64,000 nt of DNA from Blastomussa wellsi (taxonomy: Eukaryota > Cnidaria > Anthozoa > Scleractinia > Plerogyridae). The stretch lies in assembly GCA_947652115.1 (NCBI GenBank), contig OX393563.1, forward strand, positions 2,124,996-2,188,995, read 5' to 3'. The notes under the pieces are model-generated. The model ran no database searches and was not told where the DNA came from. It was given only the letters and a program-made list of their open reading frames with translations. Shown one piece after another: positions 46,713 to 56,126 of this stretch. How positions within the stretch are numbered: position 1 is the stretch's first letter; each line of letters opens with the position of its first letter. The position numbers and the translations under genes are program-made.

Positions 46713-47088
46713 ACCAACGTTCGTTCCTCCTCGAGGAGACGTGGAAGATTGGTGAGGGCTTTTTTTTCCCTGGACGAGTTTCCCTTCTAAAGCTGTGTTC
46801 ACATTGGGCGTCAAATGTAATCACTTTATAAAGCGTAACTGACGCCCGGCCTGAGGACTCAAAATGCGGTAAAGAAATGAACAGCTTACATTGTCGAAAT
46901 CCATAACGGACGTCTGTCGCCTTCGTTGTTCGCCCTTTGTAAACATTAAGACTCGTCTTGGCCAGAAAAACTTCCTACCTAAATGTTCACCAACTTTTAT
47001 TATTCGATCGACAAAATTTTAATTGAATCTCCTTTAAACGGGCGCCATTTTGCTATGCGCAGTAAATAGTCACGAGAATCAATAGTGG

Positions 47089-47269
47089 GTATTCTCTACT
47101 TGCACAAATCCCATAATACACCTCTTCTACCCCCAAAATTTTGCATAATCATTGTTTCCAATTTCTCCTGGGACATGAAGATGTCCCAAGGGAAATCAAA
47201 AACAATGCCTATGCAAATTTTTTTGGGGGCAGAAGCGGTGTATTATGGTATTGTGCAAGTAGAGAATAC
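47089..47269. repeat. Foldback MITE upstream of the LTR element
   Basis: gtattctctacttgcacaa at the left and ttgtgcaagtagagaatac at the right are inverted repeats. Pairing continues inward through ccataatacacc, cccccaaaa, tttgcata, attgttt and tgggacat, so nearly the whole element folds on itself. Confidence 0.9.
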
Positions 47270-47281
47270 GCATAAGAAAGA

Positions 47282-47330
47282 GATTCGAGAGCTGACGTTT
47301 CGAGCGTTAGCCCTTCGTTCCAACGAAGCT
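47282..47330 (-). repeat. Dispersed repeat core, copy 3 (hammerhead-like), minus strand
   Basis: Read on the minus strand, this gives gaagggctaacgctcgaaac and then gtcagc, matching copies at 1422 and 9208. The bases before the core are altered. Confidence 0.55.
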
Positions 47331-47359
47331 TTACTTATGTCCAAAAAAAGTTTAATCTG

Positions 47360-47502
47360 TGTAGTGTATTACCCATTGGCGCATGCGTGCATGTGGTTGT
47401 GGACTGAACACGTTGTCCGCCATTAAACCGTTGAGTCAATGTGCGTTGGTTTAATCCGAGTAGTTACTGGTTAAATCCGAATCATCCGGGCGGGATACTA
47501 CA
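47360..47502 (+). repeat. 5' LTR
   Basis: 143 bases, TG...CA ends, no difference seen from the 3' LTR. Short LTRs of this size are known in Ty3-type elements. Confidence 0.95.
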
Positions 47503-47526
47503 ACTGGCGACAAGGATAAACACTAA

Positions 47527-50500
47527 TTGAATGATTTGTATTGTTATTTGAGAATGGCTGTCACGATTACTACAGATTTAGGTGGAATATCTAACTTCGA
47601 TATTCATGGAGATCCTACAACTGTTGGAGCACGATGGAAGAAATGGAAGCGATCATTCGAATTATTCGCCGTTGGAAAAGGAGTACGGAATGCAGATCAA
47701 AAGAAAGCTCTTCTTCTTCATTGTGGAGGGCCACAAATGCAAGATGTTTACTTTACGTTTCCGGAAGCTCGAGAACCTGGCGAAGGTGAAACTGTTTACA
47801 CTGTAGCGATGGAGCAACTCGATCAATACTTCACACCCCAAATTAATGTTCCTTATGAGAGACATCTATTTCGGACTATGGCTCAGTTACCTACTGAAAG
47901 TATCGATCAGTTTATTACAAGGCTTCGAGAAAGGGCAGATTACTGTGAATTTGGCGCTGCGAAGGATGAAAATATTCGTGATCAAGTCATCGAGAAATGC
48001 ATCTCCAGTCGTCTGCGAAGGAAACTCCTGGAAATAGGACGAGGACTGACCCTAGAACAGCTACAAAATACTGCAAGATCTATGGAAGCTAGTGACAGGC
48101 AAGCAGGAGCTATCGAGAGCCCAAACGATAAGGAAGGATTGAAAGAAGGATTAAATTCCGTCCAAGAGAAACCTGAAGTGAAGAGATGCTACAGGTGTGA
48201 CATGGCTGGACACACTCAGGATGACAAGCGATGTCCCGCAAGAAACAAAGAATGCCGGAAATGTCACAAGGTAGGCCATTTTGCAAAGTGCTGTAAAACT
48301 AAAAAGGTTAAAAATCCAAATGAGAAGAAGCCCAGACGAGAGAAGTCCAGAGGGCCAAAAGATTCAAAAAGACCAGTAAACCAGATTAACTTCGAGGATA
48401 GTTCAGATAGCGAGTATGCATTTACCATTGTTGATGGGAAACAGCCTATGGTTCTAGTAAATGTCGGTGGTGTACCCGATGTTGCCATGATTGTTGACTC
48501 AGGAGCTAGCTGTAATGTTATTGACCGCAAGCTGTGGGAGGAGTTTAAGTCAAATAAAGTGAAGTGTGTATCAATGAAATCTAACAAGAAACTGTACCCA
48601 TATGGAAGTGCTCAACTGTTGAAGACGGCAGGTTGTTTCGTTGCAACCGTAACTGTAGGAAATGCTGCTGCAGAAGCAGAATTTACTGTTATCGAGGGAG
48701 AAGGCCAAGCATTGCTAGGAAGAGAGACAGCTACGCAACTAAATGTTTTGCGCCTTGGTGAAGAAGTTGGAGTTAATGTTCTGAAACAAGAGGACATATT
48801 TGACAAGTACAAATTATGTTTTGAAGGGCTGGGAAAGTTGAAGGATTTTCAGTTGGATATCCCCATTGATGAAAGTGTTAAACCTGTAGCCCAACCTGTG
48901 CGTCGTGTACCATTCAGTTTGAGGGACAAGTTGGAACAGAAGCTTAATGAGCTTGTAGATCTCGATGTAATTGAGAAAGCAGAGGGTCCGACACCCTGGA
49001 TTTCACCTGTGGTTGTTGTGCCTAAACCAAATGGCGACATCCGCCTTTGTGTGGATATGAGACAGGCGAACAGTGCTATTGTACGGGAACGACACCCCAT
49101 TCCGACTGTTGACGAAGTCCTTCATGACCTTAATGGAAGTACTGTTTTTAGTAAACTGGACATCAAATGGGCATTCCATCAAGTGGAATTGAGTGAGGCT
49201 TCCAGGCCAATTACCACGTTTGCCACCCACAAGGGACTTTTCAGGTATAAAAGGCTAATGTTTGGAGTCAGTTGTGCACCTGAAATGTATCAGAGAGTAA
49301 TTCAGCAAGTCTTAGAAGGCTGTGATGGTGTGAGAAACATACATGATGACATCATTGTGCATGGCCAGACAACAGATGAGCATGACAGGCGACTCGGAAA
49401 GGCACTGGAGAGAATCCAGGATAGGGGGTTAACGCTGAACAAAGAGAAGTGTAAATTTCACATGTCTGAACTTGAGTTCATGGGTCACTTACTTTCTGCG
49501 CAAGGGATTGGACCAACCCAGTCGAAAGTTGAAGCAGTGACAGAAGCCAGGCAACCAGAATCAGCAACAGAAGTGCGTAGCTTCTTAGGCCTAGTGAACT
49601 TCTGTGCAAGGTTCATTCCTGATCTCGCAACAGTATCGGAACCTCTCAGGAAACTTACAAGGAAAGATGTTCATTTCTCCTGGGGAGAAGAGCAAGACGT
49701 AGCTTTCAATGAGCTAAAGAAGAGGTTGGCCAAAACGACAACCCTGGGTTACTTTGACAGTACCGCAAAAACCTGTGTCATAACTGACGCCAGCCCCGTC
49801 GGCCTAGGTGCTGTCCTAGTACAAGTACAGAATGGTGTGGAGCGAGTGATTTGCTATGCCAGCCGCAGTTTGACAGAAGTGGAAAAACGGTATTCACAGA
49901 CCGAGAAAGAGGCTCTAGGAATTGTATGGGCATGTGAAAGGCTGCACATGTATCTGTACGGAACTGATTTTGAAATTTTAACTGACCACAAGCCTTTGGA
50001 GTTCATTTACTCGAAGAAGTCGCAACCCAGTGCGAGAGTTAATCGTTGGGTGTTAAGGCTCCAACCCTATCGTTTCACTGTCAGACACATATCTGGGAAA
50101 GAAAACATCGCGGACTCTTTGTCTCGTCTTACAAGAAGCCGAGCAAACGCTGATCTTAGCTCTGAAGCAGAAGAGTATGTCAGGTTTGTCACAGAAAAGG
50201 CAACTCCACAAGCCTTGTCTACGCGAGAGATCGAACGTGCCTCAGATACGGATGGAGAACTGTCAAATGTACGAAAATGTGTGCAAACGGGACAGTGGCA
50301 GAAACTTGAGAACAGGCGATACTTGCTGGTCAGAAATGAACTTTCCGTTATAGGAAAATTAGTGTTGCGGGGAACACGGATCATTATTCCTTCAAGCGTA
50401 CGCGATCGAGTTCTGCATCTTGCACACGAGGGTCATCCAGGAATAGTGTCCATGAAGCGCAGACTTCGTACAAAAGTATGGTGGCCAGGTTGTGACAAAG

Positions 50501-51609
50501 ACGCAGAAATGTTTTGCAAGACCTGCCATCCCTGCCAGATGGTCAGTATGCCTAAGCCGCCAGAACCCCTCAAGAGGACTGAATTGCCCTCCGGTCCATG
50601 GCAACACATCTCAGCAGACCTTATGACTCCATCTCTGCCATCAGGAGATCATCTCCTTGTAGTTGTTGATTACTATAGTCGCTATATGGAAGTAGAAGTC
50701 TTGAGGTCTACAACTGCTGACAAAGTCATTGCAAGTCTGAAGAAAATATTCCTTACTCATGGACTGCCTGTGAGTATTACTACAGATAATGGGCCACAGT
50801 TCATAAGTGAAGAATTCCGTAACTTTGTTGAAGAAGAAAGCATTGAGCACAGACGAGTCACTCCACTTTGGCCCCAGGCAAACGGAGAAGTAGAGAGACA
50901 GAATCGCTCCCTACTGAAAAGGATAAAGATTGCACAAATCGAAAAGAGAAATTGGAAAGGAGAACTTAGGTCTTACCTAATAATGTACAGGACGACTCCA
51001 CACAGTACCACTGGAGTAAGCCCTGCAGAACTCCTGTTCCGTAGAAAGCTGCGAACCCGCATACCTGGGATTGAAGAATTTCCAGCAGATGACCAAGAAG
51101 TACGTGATAGAGACAGTGAAGCCAAGGAAAAAGGAAAAATGTATGCTGATGAGAAACGCTGTGCCCGCGAAAGCGACGTGAAAGAAGGTGACACAGTATT
51201 GTTAAAACAGGAGCGGAAAAACAAGTTGACGCCAACCTTTAGGCCAGAACCATACCGTGTACTAGACAAGTCAGGCAACAGTGTAGTAGTGCAATCACCC
51301 GATGGTGTCCAGTATAAGAGAAACTCTAGCCATGTAAAGAAATTTCTTGAACGGAATAATATGCCAGAAAGCGAGATGTCTCCACCTCCTTCTGACTCAA
51401 ATGGTTCTACTGGACATCAAGCACAACCAAGTGTAACTGAAAGTGACGAACATTTGGGAGAGACTCACACACAGACAGTGGTCGCGAGTGCGGCAGAACC
51501 TGACGCCCTCAAAGACACTGTACGCAGATCTACCAGGCCTAGAACATTGCCAGCGCGATTTAAGGACTTTGTTATGTCTCAAAAACAGAACTTCATCAGA
51601 CGAGTTTGA
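47527..51609 (+). CDS. Gag-Pol polyprotein of the Ty3-like element
   Basis: A single frame of 1360 residues, or 1351 if the ATG at 47554 is used. Order: a gag region; two zinc knuckles near 48187-48295 (CYRCDMAGH..., CRKCHKVGHFAKC); an aspartic protease with DSGAS near 48495; reverse transcriptase with FSKLDIKWAFHQ and the catalytic pair in NIHDDIIVHG near 49336; RNase H (TDAS near 49790); and integrase with an HHCC finger (HEGHPG...CKTCHPCQM) followed by a D,D,E core (SADL, TDNGPQF, NGEVERQ). The order RT-RNase H-integrase is that of Ty3-like elements. The first knuckle has a longer H-to-C spacing than the classical CCHC. The RT motif has IHDD where YxDD is usual, a variant position rather than an inactivating change. 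No stop or frameshift is present, so it may be active. The related C. elegans protein name K02A2.6 is recalled only as a likely similarity. Confidence 0.95.
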   Translation: MNDLYCYLRMAVTITTDLGGISNFDIHGDPTTVGARWKKWKRSFELFAVGKGVRNADQKKALLLHCGGPQMQDVYFTFPEAREPGEGETVYTVAMEQLDQYFTPQINVPYERHLFRTMAQLPTESIDQFITRLRERADYCEFGAAKDENIRDQVIEKCISSRLRRKLLEIGRGLTLEQLQNTARSMEASDRQAGAIESPNDKEGLKEGLNSVQEKPEVKRCYRCDMAGHTQDDKRCPARNKECRKCHKVGHFAKCCKTKKVKNPNEKKPRREKSRGPKDSKRPVNQINFEDSSDSEYAFTIVDGKQPMVLVNVGGVPDVAMIVDSGASCNVIDRKLWEEFKSNKVKCVSMKSNKKLYPYGSAQLLKTAGCFVATVTVGNAAAEAEFTVIEGEGQALLGRETATQLNVLRLGEEVGVNVLKQEDIFDKYKLCFEGLGKLKDFQLDIPIDESVKPVAQPVRRVPFSLRDKLEQKLNELVDLDVIEKAEGPTPWISPVVVVPKPNGDIRLCVDMRQANSAIVRERHPIPTVDEVLHDLNGSTVFSKLDIKWAFHQVELSEASRPITTFATHKGLFRYKRLMFGVSCAPEMYQRVIQQVLEGCDGVRNIHDDIIVHGQTTDEHDRRLGKALERIQDRGLTLNKEKCKFHMSELEFMGHLLSAQGIGPTQSKVEAVTEARQPESATEVRSFLGLVNFCARFIPDLATVSEPLRKLTRKDVHFSWGEEQDVAFNELKKRLAKTTTLGYFDSTAKTCVITDASPVGLGAVLVQVQNGVERVICYASRSLTEVEKRYSQTEKEALGIVWACERLHMYLYGTDFEILTDHKPLEFIYSKKSQPSARVNRWVLRLQPYRFTVRHISGKENIADSLSRLTRSRANADLSSEAEEYVRFVTEKATPQALSTREIERASDTDGELSNVRKCVQTGQWQKLENRRYLLVRNELSVIGKLVLRGTRIIIPSSVRDRVLHLAHEGHPGIVSMKRRLRTKVWWPGCDKDAEMFCKTCHPCQMVSMPKPPEPLKRTELPSGPWQHISADLMTPSLPSGDHLLVVVDYYSRYMEVEVLRSTTADKVIASLKKIFLTHGLPVSITTDNGPQFISEEFRNFVEEESIEHRRVTPLWPQANGEVERQNRSLLKRIKIAQIEKRNWKGELRSYLIMYRTTPHSTTGVSPAELLFRRKLRTRIPGIEEFPADDQEVRDRDSEAKEKGKMYADEKRCARESDVKEGDTVLLKQERKNKLTPTFRPEPYRVLDKSGNSVVVQSPDGVQYKRNSSHVKKFLERNNMPESEMSPPPSDSNGSTGHQAQPSVTESDEHLGETHTQTVVASAAEPDALKDTVRRSTRPRTLPARFKDFVMSQKQNFIRRV

Positions 51610-51794
51610 TTAATTTGTAATGTTACGACATAAGGATAGCCAATACTATATGAACATTTCGCTATGTTTTTTATATGTTCCAGTTATCGTTAAAAAAAAA
51701 GGATTGTTGTCATCTAGGAGAACTTTGGTCTTATAGATCCCTCATTGTACGGCAACCATTTTCACACTAGTTTCTCAGTTCAGGATTTATTTCA

Positions 51795-51808
51795 AACAAA
51801 GGAGGGAT
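51795..51808 (+). promoter_or_regulatory. Polypurine tract of the LTR element
   Basis: Purine-rich aaacaaaggaggga lies immediately before the 3' LTR, the expected site for plus-strand priming. Confidence 0.75.
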
Positions 51809-51951
51809 TGTAGTGTATTACCCATTGGCGCATGCGTGCATGTGGTTGTGGACTGAACACGTTGTCCGCCATTAAACCGTTGAGTCAATGTGCGTTGGTT
51901 TAATCCGAGTAGTTACTGGTTAAATCCGAATCATCCGGGCGGGATACTACA
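51809..51951 (+). repeat. 3' LTR
   Basis: Identical by eye to the 5' LTR over 143 bases. The target duplication atctg follows at 51952-51956. Confidence 0.95.
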
Positions 51952-52452
51952 ATCTGTATCGCATTTTGCGAGAACAGACCGCTTAACTGTAAATAGGTAA
52001 TTCGACGCGCGCTAAAAATCGCATTTAAGGAGAAACAAATTTTACCTACCTCGACTGAAAACTTGAATGTTCCCGCCTAAACGGAGCGTGGCTTGGCCAT
52101 GAAGGTATCAAACGAAAGCTGACTAGTCGATAAGTCTTCGGAACATATCGATCGGATCTGTTTTATTGTTCCAACGAAATGCGGTATCGTGAAGTCGAAG
52201 TGTCCGGAAATAGGGGTGTCCGGGAAATAGGGCAACATACTGTACACCTTTTTGCGAATTTATTGTTTCAAAACTTAGTGCTCAACATAACATAATTGCG
52301 AGCGTACTCGTAAGTCTTGTAACTACAAGATCTAAAAATGGATTGTTTTCCCTCTGAAAACCCTTAAAACTAATTTAAGCAGGTATTTTTCTGCGGGAAT
52401 CAGATGTGTTGTCTCATGTCTAATGTTTGTACAGTTCCTTTCGTTTTGTTTG

Positions 52453-54149
52453 TTAATTTTCAATTCCATAGCACTTAAACTTCCCCAGTGTATGGTAGCC
52501 TTCCTCGTTGCTGTCTCCAGTGTCTCCAAACTGGAAGATGCGTCTTGTCAGTAAGAAGACCGCTGTCTTCACGCCATTCGTCGTTATTTGCATTACAGTT
52601 ACAAGCAAGTTAAATTCGCTCCATGGTACTGAATGTCGCGTGAATATGAGCTCCAATCTTCAAATCCTTTCACATAAGTTCTGTTTTCGCTGTCGTGACT
52701 TATGAGGGTCACGCCCACTCCGTTCTTGTCACTCATATCACAGGTGACGTCATATAAGGGCGGCAAGCCTCCTTCGCCATCAGGATCAATGACGTAAGCG
52801 CCACCTCCTGCTGTAGGGTTGAGTTTCTTTATGTGGCTGCAGGACTCAACTAAATTGGATATAAATAAAGCTTAGCATGCCCTGAATTAAAATTTTGTGT
52901 AATCATACATGCATGAAAACTTAGACGAGGGCGCTTACGTTAGTCAGCACTGGCCAGCTTGACTTTGAATAGACCTTTTGAGAGTCTTCCCTTTTATCAT
53001 AAGAGTGGATGTAATTTAGGATTTTACTGATCTTGCTATGATCGTTGCACCTTTTGTGACAAGACAAGGGAACCTAACTGCACGACGTTTAAACTCGTTT
53101 TTGCTGGGAACGCGAAATGGGTACAATCTTGTTTAATACGGCAGAAAGATTAATCTTGACATGACCACTGCCTTTGATCTGGGGCATACAACTCAAGCGC
53201 GAAACTACTTTATGCTAGTGTTGAGCTGTATTTAAATCAGGTCTGTAAAATGAAAACGAAATTGCCAGTCTTCGACATGTTTTGCTCCTCCTAGAAACAG
53301 CTGACAAAATCTCTACCAATTTTTTTATGTTGACCAGTTACGCATTGGCGCAAATAATACAAAATACAGCACTTCAAGCGTAAATGTTATAGCAAAGTGC
53401 ATTTAGTTGGAGCTTACCTGTCGCGCTTGATCCGCAGAAGGTACCAGTCCACCCTGCGTTACACAAACGTGTAGCTGACGCCACCATTCACACACGAAGC
53501 ACCATTCTGGCAAAGTAGATGCTGAATGCAAAAATATGCGGCTAAGAAATACAACACACTAATTAGGTTACTGCTTTACAGTTATAAACAGGAATTAAAG
53601 GAAGATTACCAAACCTTGTGTGTTCATGTCACAGTAAGCCAAGATAAGCTCTCCGGAACCAGTGGGGTCTAGCCACGAATTACCGCTGACCGCTTGTCCT
53701 CCTTCATTTGCTTTGATTTCCTTGCACGACTGAGCTGGCAGAGCGGGAATGGAACCTAGTTGCTCTGATAAGGTTAAAGACTTCCAATTAACAACACAAA
53801 CTTTTATCTTAAGAAAGTCACAAAAATCACATTTTTAATCACAATAACTTTACTTCTATGTGCTTCGCGCTTCATGTAGAACCGATCTGGATCTGACACA
53901 AATTGTTCTGTTGTTCATCTCACAGATATTTGTTTTTATAACATAATTGTAGCTCTGGCATCTGTCTTCATAATGGCAATCTACTAAACATTCAAATTCA
54001 GATGACGACACCAAAGTCTTGAATGTGAAACCTTTCAAAGCTTTGCCATAGATTGGTTGTTGTGCTGGGCATTGGTCAGCGGTTTCACCACGACACTTCC
54101 AGGTCAACGCCAGAAAAGATAAAACTGCAAACAAGGGATCTGGACGCAT
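52453..54149 (-). pseudogene. Decayed secreted PAN-EGF-fibrinogen-like gene
   Basis: This is a minus-strand paralogue of the gene at 58287-61978 with matching exon order. Exon 1 (from ATG at 54149) encodes a signal peptide and PAN/apple domain almost the same as the paralogue, but lacks 20 bases near 53904, with AAC at both edges of the lost segment. This shifts the frame to a stop at 53856. Exon 2 (53615-53764, SCKEIKANEGG...YCDM) is intact. Exon 3 (53418-53541, EGF) lacks two bases near 53466, giving a stop. Exon 4 (52453-52849) encodes a contactin-associated-protein-like fibrinogen module (ESCSHIKKLNP, YVKGFEDWSSYSRDIQYHGA), but the frame breaks after GANLT. Later pieces (NANNDEWREDSG; FGDTGDSNEEGYHTLGKF) lie in other frames, as if internal segments were lost. 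Several independent lesions make a functional product unlikely; sequencing error is the main alternative. Confidence 0.85.
52850..53417. other. Intron 3 of the decayed gene
   Basis: Non-coding; the acceptor is at 52850 and the donor at 53417 (minus strand). No element is seen. Confidence 0.5.
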
Positions 54150-54506
54150 TGCAGCTTAAAAGAGAAAATTTAATAGTAACTTTAACGAAATACACCAATT
54201 CGTCTGGTTACTTTGACTTTATTACTTTTCTTAGACTCCTTCTTAGTTGATTGTAGATATTTTTAATGTACAATGGACGTCTTAATCTTATATGGAAGCC
54301 TGCACTTTATAAATTATGATGGTGATATCTCACAGCTCATGGTTGTGGTTATGAGTGGCTTGAACGCATTGCAAACTTTTTACTGTGCTGTAAAAGTTTC
54401 TTTAAAGCAAGTGAAATGTGATGTTTTCAGTCCACATCGAGGGATACAGATGATGATATTTGTTTCTTTTCTTTAATGATTATTATAATTTCATTTATGC
54501 TAACAA

Positions 54507-54777
54507 ATGCCTCATCCTCGGAGTAAAAACCTGTGAAACGCACCAGTGAAACGCACCAGTGACGTAAAACAAAGAACTAACAAGACAACAAAGAACCTGC
54601 AGTTACATGCCTATTGACCACAAAGTACGGCTCATCCTCGGTGTAAAAACCTGTGAAACTCACGAGTGACGTAAAACAAAGAACGAACAAGAATAAACAA
54701 AGAACTCAAAACAATATGGAACAGAACAACAATAGCTCAAAAACAAAGAAAAAAGGCACAGGTTTTTACACCGAGGT
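54507..54777. repeat. Repeat with three copies of the CCTCGGTGTAAAAACCTGTG motif
   Basis: Two direct copies (near 54517 and 54637) and one inverted copy at 54759-54777 bound a piece rich in aacaaagaac. The inner portion 54637-54777 has ends that are inverted repeats, like a MITE. A reverse-oriented relative lies at 46621-46712. Confidence 0.75.
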
Positions 54778-54933
54778 AAACCCCAAAGTACAGGCTTAGC
54801 TCCTAAACAAAGCATTTCCAGTCATTGTGTAACTTGTCGTTCGATCAATCTACCGGTTCGTACAGTTGCTGCCCAATAGTAGCGCTTAATTGCAGGAATG
54901 GCTCCGGGCTCGGAATGCACTGGGAACGAGTTT

Positions 54934-55110
54934 GGTTAGCTAAATTAGACTACAAAATCACCCTGGTTAGCCTATTATAACACTGCGGTTAGCCTACTAA
55001 GCAATCCGGTTAGCCTACTGAGCACTGCGGTTAGCCTATTGAGCAATCCGGTTAGCCTACTTTTGCACTCCAGTTAGCCTACTAAGCACTGCGGTTATGC
55101 GGTTAGCTCT
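54934..55110. repeat. Minisatellite, unit about 22 bp (GGTTAGCCTAC...)
   Basis: About eight units like ggttagcctactaagcactgc and ggttagcctactgagcaatc. Two units alternate at the 3' half of the unit. Similar single phrases (agttagcct) occur at 25203-25260 in the sacsin-like gene intron. Confidence 0.9.
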
Positions 55111-55164
55111 CAAGAATGGTAAGGGTAACACGATAAAATCTTAAAATTTTCGGTGTTTGGCAGC

Positions 55165-55240
55165 CGGGCCTCGGTAGTGTAGTGGTTAGTAGGAAGTAGC
55201 TGGTGTTCTGAGTGACCCGGGATCGATTCCACCTCTGTGC
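55165..55240 (+). repeat. tRNA-like sequence (degenerate)
   Basis: The A-box-like tagtgtagtggttagta and B-box-like gggatcgattcc sit at tRNA spacing. The 5' end resembles tRNA-Asp/Glu/Val-type heads. The anticodon arm and acceptor pairing are not convincing, so this is a tRNA-derived fragment or SINE head rather than a tRNA gene. Confidence 0.5.
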
Positions 55241-55510
55241 TTTTATAATTGACTTTGTTTTTTCTCTTTATTAGACGAAAAAATCAGTCTAAAAAGTCTA
55301 AGTGTACCGGAGCCATTCCTGCATTTAACGCCATGTCTACCCAATTGCTGACTCGCAAGTGACGTCACGGCGGCCCTGTTGGTGGTCAATAACAATAGCC
55401 TTTCCCTCCGCTGGGAAGTAAATTCTATTTCTCATGTAAATCCTTCGAAAACAATTTCTATTGTTTTGACCCCCAACATGGCCCCCATGTCATGTGGTTG
55501 CAACCCAAGA

Positions 55511-56126
55511 ATAGACCAATTCCGATATATTAATATTCTAACATGTTGGCGAGGCTTGGGGGAATAAAACAAAAGATTTTGCATCGAGACTTAGGGATGA
55601 ATAAATTATTTATATTGTTTTATTCCCCTAAGCCTCGGCGCCATGATAGAATTACGGAATCCGCCAGGACTTCGAGTATTCATTGGACAAAATTACGTAC
55701 CAAAATTTTTTACACCTTATTGCAAGCTTTTTTGTTACTGCTTCAAATATCTTATTAAGAGAAATCTTTTCTAACAACGCCAAACACCGAAAACAAATTT
55801 TGAAGTTCCACTGAATTCCACTGCATCGCTTAATTACACGCAAGAGAAATTCATTTTCTCGGGCACTGATAAGAAATTGTTGTCGGTGTTATCACAGATA
55901 ATTATTTACATCTTTACCTTTTATTAAGGGTAGAAAATAACGCAATGTGATTTAAATTATTCTGGAACTCGATTTTTGTCCAACTTAAATATTACTCGAT
56001 TTCCTGATGGATTCCGTCTTAGGGTGTGATTACATGGTGAATTTGAGCCCGGGCTGAAATTTCAGGGTTAGGCTGGGCTGAAATGCGCCATGTAATCACG
56101 CCCTTCATATATCGGAATTGGTCTGT
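55511..56126. repeat. Element with 18-bp terminal inverted repeats and nested palindromes
   Basis: agaccaattccgatatat at the left pairs with atatatcggaattggtct at the right. Inside are further inverted pairs: aggcttgggggaataaaac with ttttattcccctaagcct (about 55550 and 55618), and gtgattacatgg with ccatgtaatcac (about 56026 and 56089). Confidence 0.75.

Larger units (their letters stand above)
47360..51951 (+). mobile_element. Full-length Ty3-like (Metaviridae-type) LTR retrotransposon
   Basis: Two LTRs of 143 bp (47360-47502 and 51809-51951) begin TGTAGTG and end ACTACA, and are identical by eye. The 5-base sequence atctg flanks the element at 47355-47359 and 51952-51956, a target-site duplication. 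A primer-binding-site-like tggcgacaagg follows the left LTR, and a purine-rich tract (aaacaaaggaggga) precedes the right LTR. One intact open frame encodes gag and pol. Identical LTRs and the intact frame suggest a recent insertion. Confidence 0.97.

Noticed and set aside
47846..51582. Short frames on both strands inside the LTR element
   Set aside because: Shadows of the long gag-pol frame.
55165..55240. Functional tRNA gene
   Set aside because: The A-box and B-box look right but the anticodon arm and acceptor pairing are not convincing.
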